This document shows positions 7,865 to 15,966 of a stretch of DNA of 64,000 bases, one piece after another. The stretch spans positions 124,001 through 188,000 of the forward strand of contig NZ_JBQHUB010000001.1 of assembly GCF_052065415.1 (NCBI RefSeq). The letters run 5' to 3'. A program made the position numbers and the translations under genes. Under the pieces are notes generated by a model that worked only from the letters and a program-made list of their open reading frames with translations, had not been told where the DNA came from and made no database searches. This DNA comes from Pseudoflavonifractor_A sp022772585. Lineage in GTDB: Bacteria; Bacillota; Clostridia; Oscillospirales; Oscillospiraceae. Positions within the stretch are counted from its first letter, which is position 1, and each line of letters opens with the position of its first letter.

Positions 7865-8824
7865 ATGGGAGATATTCTGTATATCGTGGTCCCGTGCTAT
7901 AACGAGGAGGAGGTCCTGCCCGAGACCTCACGCCGTCTGAAGGACAAGCTGGAGGGCATGATCGCCGCCGGGACTATCTCGGATGAGAGCCGGGTCCTCT
8001 TCGTCAACGACGGCTCCAAAGACCGGACCTGGTCCATGATCGCCGAGCTGCATGAAAAGGACCGCCGCTTTTCCGGCGTGAACCTGACCCGCAACCGGGG
8101 CCACCAGAACGCCCTGCTGGCGGGACTGATGACGGCCAGGGACCGGGCTGACATGGTCATCTCCATGGACGCCGATCTGCAGGACGATGTGGACGCGGTG
8201 GACGCCATGGTGGAAAAATACTATGCCGGGTGCGACATCGTTTACGGCGTGCGCTCCAGCCGGGAGAAGGACACCTTCTTCAAGCGCTTCACCGCCGAGG
8301 GCTTTTACCGCGTGATGAACTTCCTGGGGGCCGAGACCGTGTTCAACCACGCAGACTACCGCCTCATGTCCCGCCGGGCGCTGGAGGGGCTCTCCCAGTT
8401 CAAGGAGGTCAACCTCTTCCTTCGGGGCATCGTGCCCATGATCGGCTACACCACCGGGACGGTGGAGTACGAGCGGGGAGAGCGCTTCGCCGGCGAGAGC
8501 AAGTACCCCCTGAAGAAGATGCTCGCCTTTGCCATGGAGGGCATCACCAGCCTGTCCACCAAGCCCATCCGGTATATCACCCTGCTGGGCTTCCTGGTCT
8601 TTCTGGTCAGCATACTGATGCTGATCTATTCTGTGGTCCGCTGGGCGGGCGGGGCCACCGTGCTGGGCTGGGCCAGCGTGATCTGCTCGGTGTGGGCCAT
8701 CGGCGGGCTCATCCTCCTCTCCCTGGGAGTCATCGGGGAGTATATCGGAAAGATCTATCTGGAGACCAAGGAGCGGCCCCGCTTCCTGATCCGGGAGGTG
8801 CTGGACAGCCATGAAAAAGACTAA
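7865..8824 (+). CDS. Family 2 glycosyltransferase, GtrB/DPM1-like
   Basis: A 319-residue membrane glycosyltransferase. The N-terminal GT2 domain starts IVVPCYNEEEVLPETS and has the DxD-type metal motif MDADLQDD. It has the GT2 region continuing to KRFTAEGFYRVMNFLG. The C-terminus has two membrane helices (about residues 237-258 and 268-292), as in GtrB/YkcC proteins. These load a sugar onto undecaprenyl phosphate on the cytosolic face. The ATG at 7865 is chosen; a GTG directly before it is in frame and equally close to the GAGGTG site. It overlaps the gtrA-like gene by 14 bases, the usual partner that is thought to flip the lipid-linked sugar. Target glycan unknown. Confidence 0.88.
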   Translation: MGDILYIVVPCYNEEEVLPETSRRLKDKLEGMIAAGTISDESRVLFVNDGSKDRTWSMIAELHEKDRRFSGVNLTRNRGHQNALLAGLMTARDRADMVISMDADLQDDVDAVDAMVEKYYAGCDIVYGVRSSREKDTFFKRFTAEGFYRVMNFLGAETVFNHADYRLMSRRALEGLSQFKEVNLFLRGIVPMIGYTTGTVEYERGERFAGESKYPLKKMLAFAMEGITSLSTKPIRYITLLGFLVFLVSILMLIYSVVRWAGGATVLGWASVICSVWAIGGLILLSLGVIGEYIGKIYLETKERPRFLIREVLDSHEKD

Positions 8825-9221
8825 GCTGCTGGACGCCTCAGTGTGGAAGTTCCTGCTGGTGGGGGTGGGCAACACCCTGCTGTCCATGGTGCTCATGTTC
8901 CTGCTGGAGGGACTGGGCTACTGGCCCTCCACCGCCATTGCCTACGCGGCGGGGGCGGTGATGAGCTTTTTCCTCAACCGGTACTTTACCTTCCGCAGCC
9001 AGGAGACCATGGGCCGATCAGCGGTGAAGTTCGCCCTCAACGTGGCGGTGTGCTACGTTCTGGCCTACAGTCTGGCCCAGCCCGTGGCCGGCTGGCTGCT
9101 GGGCCGCACCGGTATCCCGGCGCTGTGGCAGGAGCGGCTGGCCAAGCTGGGCGGCATGGGGCTCTACACCGTCCTGAATTACTTCGGGCAGCGGTTTTTC
9201 GCCTTCCACAGGGCGGAGTAA
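8811..9221 (+). CDS. GtrA-family membrane protein
   Basis: A 136-residue protein with four predicted membrane helices and the family hallmarks KFLLVGVGNT, AYAAGAVMSFFLNRYFTF and a C-terminal LGGMGLYTVLNYFGQRFFAF. GtrA proteins are proposed to flip undecaprenyl-phosphate-linked sugar made by the GtrB partner, here the gene overlapping its start by 14 bases. The translation start lies inside the upstream gene, which implies coupled translation. Confidence 0.88.
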   Translation: MKKTKLLDASVWKFLLVGVGNTLLSMVLMFLLEGLGYWPSTAIAYAAGAVMSFFLNRYFTFRSQETMGRSAVKFALNVAVCYVLAYSLAQPVAGWLLGRTGIPALWQERLAKLGGMGLYTVLNYFGQRFFAFHRAE

Positions 9222-9253
9222 AGGACAAACTGTTTTTTGCGGGAGGCGATCTT

Positions 9254-9496
9254 ATGGCGGACATCCTTGCTTTTGACCGGTATGCGGGGGATCCTGACCC
9301 GGAAGGGATGAGCGGAGAGGAGCTACGGGAGTATCTGGACGCGGTGGAGGCGCGGCTTCGGGCGCTGGACGAGGAGGAGCCGGCGGACATGGAGAGCGAG
9401 GCGTACGAGGCCTGGGGCGACCGGCACGAGGAGCTGGAGGATCTGGCCGACGAGCTGCGGGACCTTCTGGACGAGATGGGAGGCCCCTATGCCTGA
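9254..9496 (+). CDS. Small acidic coiled-coil-like protein, function unknown
   Basis: An 80-residue, strongly acidic protein, mostly Glu/Asp/Leu/Arg and probably two helices (EELREYLDAVEARLRALDEEEP and DRHEELEDLADELRDLLDEM). I recognise no family. The ATG follows GGGAGG by seven bases, and its 3' end overlaps the next gene by 8 bases, which supports real coupled translation. The helical pattern suggests a protein-binding or scaffolding role, but that is only inference. Confidence 0.7.
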   Translation: MADILAFDRYAGDPDPEGMSGEELREYLDAVEARLRALDEEEPADMESEAYEAWGDRHEELEDLADELRDLLDEMGGPYA

Positions 9497-9821
9497 GTTT
9501 GCCTGCTGCAAGCTGGAAATCTTCATCCCGGAGAGCCATCTTCCGGTACTTCAGGAGGCGCTGCGGGCGGTGGACGCCGGGCATATCGGAAAATATGACT
9601 GCTGCCTGTCCTACAGCAGAGTCACCAGCTGCTGGCGGCCTCTGGAGGGGACGCATCCCTATCTGGGCCGGGCGGGAGAGATCAGCACCGAGCCGGAGCT
9701 GAAGGTGGAGGTCACCTGCCGTACCGGGCGGGTGGATGAGACGGTGGAGGCCGTCAGGCGGGTCCACCCCTATGAGGAGCCGGTCATCCAGGTCATCCCC
9801 CTGTACCGGGTTGGCCTGTGA
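9489..9821 (+). CDS. Stand-alone NIF3-insert / CutA-like (PII-fold) domain protein
   Basis: A 110-residue protein that matches the small PII/CutA-like domain normally inserted in Nif3/YqfO proteins. Typical features are KLEIFIPESHLPVLQEAL, GHIGKYDCCLSYSRV, RPLEGTHPYLGRAGEIS and the ending VHPYEEPVIQVIPL. The flanking dinuclear-metal Nif3 halves are absent, so it is a free-standing version. The function is unknown. It is sandwiched between an acidic small protein (8-base overlap) and yaaA (about 30 bases downstream), suggesting one transcript. Confidence 0.75.
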   Translation: MPEFACCKLEIFIPESHLPVLQEALRAVDAGHIGKYDCCLSYSRVTSCWRPLEGTHPYLGRAGEISTEPELKVEVTCRTGRVDETVEAVRRVHPYEEPVIQVIPLYRVGL

Positions 9822-9850
9822 GGGCGGCGGAGAAAGGGGCGGAGACCGGA

Positions 9851-10600
9851 ATGCGCATCATCATCTCACCGGCCAAGAAAATGATTGTGGATACCGACAG
9901 CCTGGCCCCGGAGGGGCTGCCCCGCTTCCTGGACCGGACGGAGCGGCTCAAGGCCGCCCTGGAGGGTATGACCCCCGGGGAGCTGCAGAAGCTGTGGAAG
10001 TGCAACGACGCCATCGCCGCGGAGAACGTGGAGCGCCTGAAGACCATGGATCTGCGCCGGGGGCTGACCCCGGCTGTCCTGGCCTATGAGGGCATCCAGT
10101 ACCGCTATCTGGCCCCCGGCGTTCTGGAGCGGGAGCCGCTGGCCTACATTGGGGAGCACCTGCGTATCCTGTCGGGGTTTTACGGACTGCTGGGCCCCTT
10201 CGACGGGGTGACCCCATACCGGCTGGAGATGCAGGCCAGGCTGGCCGTGGACGGCTGCCGGGACCTGTACGCCTTCTGGGGCGATCAGCTGGCCGGCGCT
10301 CTGGCAGAGGAGACGGATACGGTGCTCAACCTGGCCTCCCGGGAGTACAGCCGGGCGGTGGAGCCCTGGCTGCCCGACTCCGTCCGTTTCATCACCTGCA
10401 CCTTCGGGGAGCTGCGAGAGGGAAAGATCGTGGAGAAGGGCACCATGTGCAAGATGGCCCGGGGCCAGATGGTGCGCTGGCTGGCGGAGCAGCGGGTAGA
10501 GCGGCCCGGCGACCTGCGGGCCTTCGCGGAGCTGGGCTACCGCTTTTCCCCCGGTCATTCGGATCAGGATCATCTGGTATTCATCAAAGGAGGAGCTTAA
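9851..10600 (+). CDS. yaaA: Peroxide stress protein YaaA (DUF328/UPF0246)
   Basis: A 249-residue cytosolic protein of the YaaA family, with the invariant N-terminus MRIIISPAKKM and internal motifs (QKLWKCND, YEGIQYRYL, LRILSGFYGLLGPFDGVTPYRLEM, and DQDHLVFIK at the end). In E. coli YaaA lowers intracellular iron damage during peroxide stress and binds DNA. The ATG of MRIII is chosen because it matches the family start exactly. The peroxiredoxin bcp follows by one base, so the two oxidative-stress genes are clearly co-transcribed. Confidence 0.93.
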   Translation: MRIIISPAKKMIVDTDSLAPEGLPRFLDRTERLKAALEGMTPGELQKLWKCNDAIAAENVERLKTMDLRRGLTPAVLAYEGIQYRYLAPGVLEREPLAYIGEHLRILSGFYGLLGPFDGVTPYRLEMQARLAVDGCRDLYAFWGDQLAGALAEETDTVLNLASREYSRAVEPWLPDSVRFITCTFGELREGKIVEKGTMCKMARGQMVRWLAEQRVERPGDLRAFAELGYRFSPGHSDQDHLVFIKGGA

Positions 10601-10601
10601 C

Positions 10602-11066
10602 ATGCTGGAAGTGGGAATGAAAGCGCCGGAGTTCACCCTGCCGGATCAGGACGGGAACCCGGTGTCCCTGTCGGACTTCGCGGGGAAAAAAGTGGTGCTG
10701 TACTTTTATCCCAGGGACAACACGCCGGGCTGCACCCGGCAGGCCTGCGCCTTTGCCGCCGCCCATGAGGAGTTCAGACGGCGGGATGTGGCGGTCATCG
10801 GCATCAGCCGGGACTCCGCCGCCTCTCACCGGAAGTTTGCGGACAAGCACGCCCTGCCCTTCACCCTGCTTTCCGACCCGGAGCTCACCGCTATTCAGGC
10901 CTATGGCGTATGGCAGGAGAAGAAGCTCTACGGCAAGGTGAGCATGGGCGTGGTGCGCTCCACCTACCTCATCGACGGGAAGGGCGTGATCGAGAAGGTC
11001 ATGCCCAAGGTGAAGCCCGATACCAATGCCGCCGATCTGCTGGCCTATCTGGACGGGGAAAAGTAA
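10602..11066 (+). CDS. bcp: Thioredoxin-dependent peroxiredoxin, BCP type
   Basis: A 154-residue peroxiredoxin (PrxQ/BCP) reducing hydrogen and organic peroxides. The active-site motif is FYPRDNTPGCTRQACAF: the peroxidatic cysteine lies in the PGCT motif and a second cysteine lies five residues on, the atypical 2-Cys arrangement of E. coli BCP. AGGAGG precedes the ATG. It directly follows yaaA and ends with a strong terminator. Confidence 0.94.
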   Translation: MLEVGMKAPEFTLPDQDGNPVSLSDFAGKKVVLYFYPRDNTPGCTRQACAFAAAHEEFRRRDVAVIGISRDSAASHRKFADKHALPFTLLSDPELTAIQAYGVWQEKKLYGKVSMGVVRSTYLIDGKGVIEKVMPKVKPDTNAADLLAYLDGEK

Positions 11067-11071
11067 ATATG

Positions 11072-11114
11072 AAAAATATCCGCCCGGAGCCATCGGCTCC
11101 GGGCGGATATTTTG
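11072..11114 (+). terminator. Terminator between bcp and the convergent modC
   Basis: Nearly perfect stem ATATCCGCCCGGAGCC with its complement around the loop ATC, flanked by A's on the left and TTTTG on the right. It can act in both directions. Confidence 0.85.
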
Positions 11115-11138
11115 TGCATACGGATATACGGAACTATG

Positions 11139-12203
11139 TCACGATTTGGGCTCGGTCAAAAGAAGGATATCCTCCGGTTCGACCCGGAGCGCGAGAGCGG
11201 CGGGAGAACCCAGGGCGGCCCAGTCCTCCTTGTCCAGCTCCAGCCGGAGGCGGGAGAAGCCCCGGTCCCCGCCGGGCGTGGAGAGCATGACCACCGTGGA
11301 GAACACGTTGTCGATGACCCGCAGGACCGAGCAGCGGATCGTGTTGGGCCCGTCCTCTGCCGCGGGACGCAGGAAGTGGGCCCGGATGCCGATGTGGGTC
11401 AGATCGCCGGGGACCGGCCTGCCGGTGTCCAGCGTGACGCCCCAGTCCAGGGCCTCCACAGCAGTGCCGCCGGCGGGGCGGGCCCGGGAGACGTTCTTGC
11501 AGCCAGAGAGAAGGCAGGCCGACAGGGTGGCGGGGGCCCGGAAGAGCACGTCCACCGGCTCCCGGGGCTGGGAGACACCTCCCTCCAGCACGCACACGCT
11601 GGAGCAGAAGTGATAGACCTCGTCCCGGCTGTGGGTGACGAAGAGGGTGGGACCGGAGAAACGGTCCAGCAGCTCCATCAGCTCCAGCTCCACCTGCCAC
11701 TTCAGGTAGCTGTCCAGGGCGGAAAAAGGCTCGTCCAGCAGCAGGACCTCCGGGTCGCTGGCCAGGATGCGGGCCAGGGCCGCCCGCTGCTGTTGGCCGC
11801 CGGAGAGCTGGCGGGGATACTTGTCCTCCAGCCCCTCCAGATAGAGGGAGCGGATGAGCTCCCCGCCGCGGCGCTGCCGCTCCGCCCGGTCCCGGGTGCG
11901 GAAGCCGGCGGCGATGTTGTCCGCCACCGTCATGTGGGGGAAGAGGGCATAGTGCTGGAAGAGATAGCCCACCCGCCGCTGCTGGGGGGGCAGGTCAATG
12001 TGCCGTTCCGAGTCGAACAGGGTGCGCCCGTCCAGAACGATGCGGCCCCGGTCGGGGGTCACGATGCCCGCAATGCACTTGAGGGTCATGGACTTGCCGC
12101 AGCCCGAGGCCCCCAGCAGGCCCATGACGCCGCCGCCGGTCTCAAAGGACACGTCCAGCCGGAACCGGCCCAGGTCCTTGTGGATATCTACCATCAGGGA
12201 CAT
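11139..12203 (-). CDS. modC: Molybdate ABC transporter ATP-binding protein
   Basis: A 354-residue ABC ATPase energising molybdate uptake. Walker A is GASGCGKS (about residues 31-38), Q-loop FQHYALFPHMTV, signature LSGGQQQRAALAR, Walker B VLLLDEPFSALD, and H-loop VTHSRDE. A C-terminal extension of about 110 residues after the ATPase domain resembles the TOBE/MOP-like regulatory region of ModC. The start overlaps modB by 10 bases behind GGAGGTGG. It is the last gene of the molybdenum locus. Related sulfate or tungstate importers are excluded mainly by the context of Moco genes; tungstate cannot be ruled out. Confidence 0.9.
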   Translation of the reverse strand: MSLMVDIHKDLGRFRLDVSFETGGGVMGLLGASGCGKSMTLKCIAGIVTPDRGRIVLDGRTLFDSERHIDLPPQQRRVGYLFQHYALFPHMTVADNIAAGFRTRDRAERQRRGGELIRSLYLEGLEDKYPRQLSGGQQQRAALARILASDPEVLLLDEPFSALDSYLKWQVELELMELLDRFSGPTLFVTHSRDEVYHFCSSVCVLEGGVSQPREPVDVLFRAPATLSACLLSGCKNVSRARPAGGTAVEALDWGVTLDTGRPVPGDLTHIGIRAHFLRPAAEDGPNTIRCSVLRVIDNVFSTVVMLSTPGGDRGFSRLRLELDKEDWAALGSPAALALRVEPEDILLLTEPKS

Positions 12204-12892
12204 GTCTCCACCTCCTCCGGGGCGCGGGGGGCGCTCTGCCGCTCCCGCTTTTCCAGCAGATTGATGGCCAGCAGTACGGCAAAGGAGATGGCCACGTTCA
12301 CCGCCACCCAGCGGTAGGCCAGGGCGTCGTTATTCTCCCGCCAGAGCTGGTAGACCGTGGTGGAGATGGTGGCCGTCCGGCCGGGGGTATAGCCCGAGAC
12401 CATGCTGGTGGCGCCGTACTCTCCCAGGCCCCGGGCGAAGGCCAGCACGGTGCCCGCCATCAGGCCCTGCTTGCAGCCGGGCAGCAGCACCCGCCAGAAG
12501 ATCCAGGTGTTGGAGCGGCCCAGGGTCTGCCCGGCATAGATGAGGTCCTGGTCAAAGGCCTCGAAGGCGCCCCGGACCGTGCGGTACATCAGGGGGAAGG
12601 TGACGATGATCACAGCGAAGATGGAGGCATACCAGGTCATGGTGATCCGGGCGGACCAGAGCTTCATCACCAGGCTGCCCACGGGGCCGTAGGGCCCCAG
12701 GAGCTTGAGAAGGAAAAAGCCTACCACCGTGGGAGGAAGGACCAGAGGCAGGGTGAGGATCACGTCCAGCGTGCCCTTGACGAGCCTGGGCAGCTTGGCC
12801 ACATACCAGGCGGCGAAAATACCCAGGAAAAACGTAAAGACGGTGGCGATGAGGGCGATGCGCAGGGAGTTGAGGAGAGGGAACCAGTCCAT
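12194..12892 (-). CDS. modB: Molybdate ABC transporter permease
   Basis: A 232-residue inner-membrane permease with about five or six membrane helices. It has the ModB-typical stretches ILTLPLVLPPTVVGFFLL and the EAA-type cytoplasmic loop EAFDQDLIYAGQTLGRSNTWIFWRVLLPGCKQGL, followed by ARGLGEYGATSMVSGYTPG. Its 3' end overlaps modC by 10 bases, and it starts 76 bases after modA. It forms the channel of the ModABC importer. Confidence 0.92.
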   Translation of the reverse strand: MDWFPLLNSLRIALIATVFTFFLGIFAAWYVAKLPRLVKGTLDVILTLPLVLPPTVVGFFLLKLLGPYGPVGSLVMKLWSARITMTWYASIFAVIIVTFPLMYRTVRGAFEAFDQDLIYAGQTLGRSNTWIFWRVLLPGCKQGLMAGTVLAFARGLGEYGATSMVSGYTPGRTATISTTVYQLWRENNDALAYRWVAVNVAISFAVLLAINLLEKRERQSAPRAPEEVETCP

Positions 12893-12968
12893 GTGACACC
12901 TTCTTTCCGGGATGGAGGAAAACGGCGGGGCGGCAGCTGAGCCGTCCCGCCGAACCGGTTACCGAATT

Positions 12969-13865
12969 TTACTGGGGAATGGAGAAGCCCACGGACTCAA
13001 AGACCTGGGTGCACGCGTCGGTCTGGAGATAGTCCAGGAAGGCCTGGGCCTCCTCCTGGTGCTGGGAGATATTGAGCACGGCGGCGGGGTAAATGACCTG
13101 CTTGTGGGAACCGGCAGGGGCCTCTGCCACCACTTCCATCTTGTCGCCTGCGGCAATGGCGGAGGCGGCGTCGGTGGCATAGATCACACCGCAGTCAACC
13201 GCGCCGGCGGCCACCTGAGAAGTGACCTCCTTCACGTTGGTGCCGAAGGTGATCTTCTGGTCGGCGTTGAGCTGGTCCCACACGCCCATGCTGGTGAAGA
13301 TCTCCTCAGAGTACTGGCCCACAGGCACGTCGGAGTTGCCCAGAGCGATGAGCTTCACCTTGTCGGTGGCCACATCCTCATAGGAGGTGACGCCGGCGGG
13401 GTTCCCCTCGGGGACCACCAGGACCACCTTGTTCTCCACCAGATTGATGCGGCTGCCCTGGAGCACAAAGTCCAGGCCGTCCACATTGCCGCCCTCGGCG
13501 TCCTTGGAGGCGTCCAGCTGGTTCATCTGCTTCTGAGCGGCGGAGATGAAGAGGTCGCAGACAGCGCCCTCCTGGATCTGGGTCTTGAGGGTGCCGGAGG
13601 AATCGAAGTTATAGACCAGGGTCACATTGGGAGCCACTTCCTTGTACATCTCAGCGATCTGGTTCATGGTCTCGGTCATGGAGGCGGCGGCAAACACGGT
13701 GAGCTCCACGGGCTCGGCGGCGGGCTCGGGGGAGGGAGCGGCAACCGGCTCAGAGGCGGCGGGGGCCGAGGGGGCGGCGGAGGGCTGCGCAGACTGGCCG
13801 CCGGAGCAGGCGCCCAGGGCCAGGAGCATGGTCAGAGCAAGAAACAGGGAAATTACTTTTTTCAT
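12969..13865 (-). CDS. modA: Molybdate-binding lipoprotein
   Basis: A 298-residue exported solute-binding protein. It has a lipoprotein signal peptide with the lipobox LGAC (cysteine about residue 20), then a Ser/Ala/Pro-rich linker of about 30 residues, then the ModA fold (VELTVFAAASMTETMNQIAEMYK, NFDSSGTLKTQIQEGAVCDLFISA, LVPEGNPAG-type region, and GVIYATDAASAI). It captures molybdate (or tungstate) outside the membrane. A long structured untranslated region precedes the gene. Confidence 0.92.
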   Translation of the reverse strand: MKKVISLFLALTMLLALGACSGGQSAQPSAAPSAPAASEPVAAPSPEPAAEPVELTVFAAASMTETMNQIAEMYKEVAPNVTLVYNFDSSGTLKTQIQEGAVCDLFISAAQKQMNQLDASKDAEGGNVDGLDFVLQGSRINLVENKVVLVVPEGNPAGVTSYEDVATDKVKLIALGNSDVPVGQYSEEIFTSMGVWDQLNADQKITFGTNVKEVTSQVAAGAVDCGVIYATDAASAIAAGDKMEVVAEAPAGSHKQVIYPAAVLNISQHQEEAQAFLDYLQTDACTQVFESVGFSIPQ

Positions 13866-13879
13866 TTGAATTTAACTCC

Positions 13880-14030
13880 TTTACAATACGGTAGGCCGTC
13901 CCGTTTCCGGCGGCGACCCTGCTGCGCGCGGGATAGATTCGCACGCGTCGTCCCGCGGTCCGTAGCGGTGCCTTAGGCGCCGCGGGCTCGAAGTTTTTGT
14001 GTGGCTGCGTGTTTGCTTCGATCCTCCTTT
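13880..14030 (-). ncRNA. GC-rich structured leader upstream of modA (possible cis-regulatory RNA)
   Basis: On the minus strand, the roughly 170 bases between the MOSC-MogA gene and modA hold nested inverted repeats. CCCGCGG pairs with CCGCGGG around a small stem GCC-TAA-GGC. CGAC...GTCG encloses GCGTGCG/CGCGCGC. A GCCG-CCG-GAAA-CGG stem lies near the 3' side, shortly before the AAAGGAG ribosome site of modA. No ORF is present. I cannot assign a known riboswitch class; parts are reminiscent of the leader at 19273-19465, but that is a visual impression. Confidence 0.35.
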
Positions 14031-14039
14031 TTTACAGGC

Positions 14040-14957
14040 TTACCGGGCGCAGTTCCCGGCGGTGCCCTTGAGAATAGCCAGCCCGTGGGAGAGGGCGGGG
14101 AGGATGTACTCCAGGCACTCTTTCACAGCCTTGGGGCTGCCGGGCAGGTTGACGATCAGGGTCCCCTTGCGGATGCCGGCCGCAGCGCGGGAGAGCATGG
14201 CGCGGGGGGTGATGGACAGGGACAGGGCGCGCATGGCCTCGGGGATGCCGGGCACGTCCCGGTCGGAGACATCCCTGGTGGCCTCGGGGGTCCAGTCCCG
14301 GGGGGAGAAGCCGGTGCCGCCGGTGGTGAGGATCAGGTCTGCCGCATCCTCATCGGCCAGGCGGGCCATCTCGGCGGCGATCTGGTCCCGCTCGTCGGGC
14401 AGGAGGACGGTGTGGACCACCGGGTAGCCGTTTTGCGCCAGAATGTCACAGATCACGGGGCCGCTGAGATCGGCCCGCTTGCCGGCGGCGCCCGAGTCGC
14501 TGACGGTGATCACCGCCGCGCGGAAGGGCAGCTCCACCCGGAACTCGTCTCCGGCCTTGATGTCGCCGCCGTGGAGCACCCGGGTGAACACGCCCTGCTT
14601 GGGCATGATGCACTCGCCCATCTTCTTGAAAATCTCACAGCCGCTGTGGCACTCCTTGCCGATCTGGGTCAGCTCCAGCACCACGTCGTTGCAGTAGAAC
14701 CTGGTGCCGATGGGGAGGGCGGCGAAGTCGATGCCCTCCACGATGATATTCTCGCCGAAGGCGCCGTCGGCCACCTCGGCTCCCCGGGCCCGGAAGGCCT
14801 CGATCTTGTCGTGAGAGAGAAGAGAAACCTGCCGGTGCCACTTGCCGGCGTGGGCGTCGTTCTCGATACCCCAGTCCTCGATGAGATGGACGGAGGGCAC
14901 GGCTTTTTTCTGGGTGCCCTTGGCGGGGCTGGTACAGACTGCGATTACCTTGTGCAT
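14040..14957 (-). CDS. MOSC domain-MogA fusion (molybdopterin adenylyltransferase)
   Basis: A 305-residue two-domain protein. Residues about 1-140 form a MOSC domain (IAVCTSPAKGTQKKAV, HAGKWHRQVSLLS, AFGENIIVEGIDF, KECHSGCEIFKKMGECIMPKQGVF). Residues about 145-305 form a MogA/MoaB domain (AAVITVSDSGAAGKRADLSGP, LILTTGGTGFSPRDWTPEAT, IVNLPGSPKAVKE). MogA adenylates molybdopterin before metal insertion. MOSC domains bind sulfur/Moco ligands. The ATG of MHKVIAV is chosen, six bases after GAGGTG. The gene follows moaA by 31 bases. This fusion is known in anaerobic Clostridia. Confidence 0.9.
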   Translation of the reverse strand: MHKVIAVCTSPAKGTQKKAVPSVHLIEDWGIENDAHAGKWHRQVSLLSHDKIEAFRARGAEVADGAFGENIIVEGIDFAALPIGTRFYCNDVVLELTQIGKECHSGCEIFKKMGECIMPKQGVFTRVLHGGDIKAGDEFRVELPFRAAVITVSDSGAAGKRADLSGPVICDILAQNGYPVVHTVLLPDERDQIAAEMARLADEDAADLILTTGGTGFSPRDWTPEATRDVSDRDVPGIPEAMRALSLSITPRAMLSRAAAGIRKGTLIVNLPGSPKAVKECLEYILPALSHGLAILKGTAGNCAR

Positions 14958-14988
14958 AGTAAACACCTCGTAATATCGGAAGAGGATA

Positions 14989-15966
14989 TTACCCTCCGAT
15001 CTGATTCATATTGTGGGTCTCGTCGGCGCTCTGGCCGGCGGCGTCGTTGAAGTGGTGCCGGGCGGGCTTGTGGGAGATGGCGTCCCGGATGGCGGAGAGG
15101 ATGACCTGATCATCCGAGCCGTCCCGCAGCAGGGAGCGCAGGTCGGAGCCGGTCTCGTACTGCAGGCAGGTCTTGAGAAAGCCGGTGGCGGTGAGCCGCA
15201 CCCGGTTGCACTGGTCACAGAACTGATGGGTCATGGCGCTGATAAAACCGATTTTGCCCTGGAAGCCGCCGGCGGTGACATAGTGGCCCGGGCCGGCGCC
15301 GAAGGACGCCGGGCAGGGGGAGAGGGGGCCAAAAGCCTCCTCCAGCATGGCGCGGACCTGCTCCTCGGTGCGGCGGGGCAGGGCGCCCCCCAGACCGATG
15401 GGCATGAGCTCGATGAAGCGCACCGCCAGGTCGTTGTCCCGGGCCAGGGCGGCCAGGGGGACCAGTTGGCTGTCGTTGTCCCCCATGGGTACGCAGTTGA
15501 GCTTGACATGAAGGCCCGGGGCGGCCAGGGCGGCCCGGAGGCCGGCCAGCGCGTCCTCCAGCGCGTCCCGGCGGGTGATGGCGGCGTACTGTTCCCGGTC
15601 CAGAGTGTCCAGGCTCAGGTTCACGGCGGTGAGCCCGGCGTCCATCAGGTCGGGGAGCTGCTCCGCCAGCAGAACGCCGTTGGTGGTGAGGGAGACGCCG
15701 TCGATACCGTCGATGGCCCGGATGCCCCGGACCAGGTGGTGGAGACCCTTGCGGGCCAGAGGCTCGCCGCCGGTGAGGCGGACCTTGCGGATGCCCGCCG
15801 CGGCGAAAAGCCGGCAGAGCCGGATGATCTCCTCATAGGTGAGCATCTCGGTGTGCTCCATCCACTCCACCCCCTCCGGGGGCATGCAGTAGACGCAGCG
15901 CAGGTTGCACCGGTCGGTGACCGAGATGCGCAGATAGTCGATGGTGCGGCCGTATCCGTCGATCAT
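14989..15966 (-). CDS. moaA: GTP 3',8-cyclase (radical SAM)
   Basis: A 325-residue radical-SAM enzyme doing the first step of molybdopterin synthesis, GTP to 3',8-cyclo-GTP. The N-terminal [4Fe-4S]/SAM cluster motif is CNLRCVYCMP (CxxxCxxC, about residues 20-27). The C-terminal substrate-side cluster is FCDQCNRVRLTATGFLKTC. A GGEP motif (VRLTGGEPL) is also present. The family's terminal GG is visible (MNQIGG), which is needed for catalysis in MoaA. The start overlaps the end of the moaC-mobB gene by four bases. Confidence 0.95.
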   Translation of the reverse strand: MIDGYGRTIDYLRISVTDRCNLRCVYCMPPEGVEWMEHTEMLTYEEIIRLCRLFAAAGIRKVRLTGGEPLARKGLHHLVRGIRAIDGIDGVSLTTNGVLLAEQLPDLMDAGLTAVNLSLDTLDREQYAAITRRDALEDALAGLRAALAAPGLHVKLNCVPMGDNDSQLVPLAALARDNDLAVRFIELMPIGLGGALPRRTEEQVRAMLEEAFGPLSPCPASFGAGPGHYVTAGGFQGKIGFISAMTHQFCDQCNRVRLTATGFLKTCLQYETGSDLRSLLRDGSDDQVILSAIRDAISHKPARHHFNDAAGQSADETHNMNQIGG

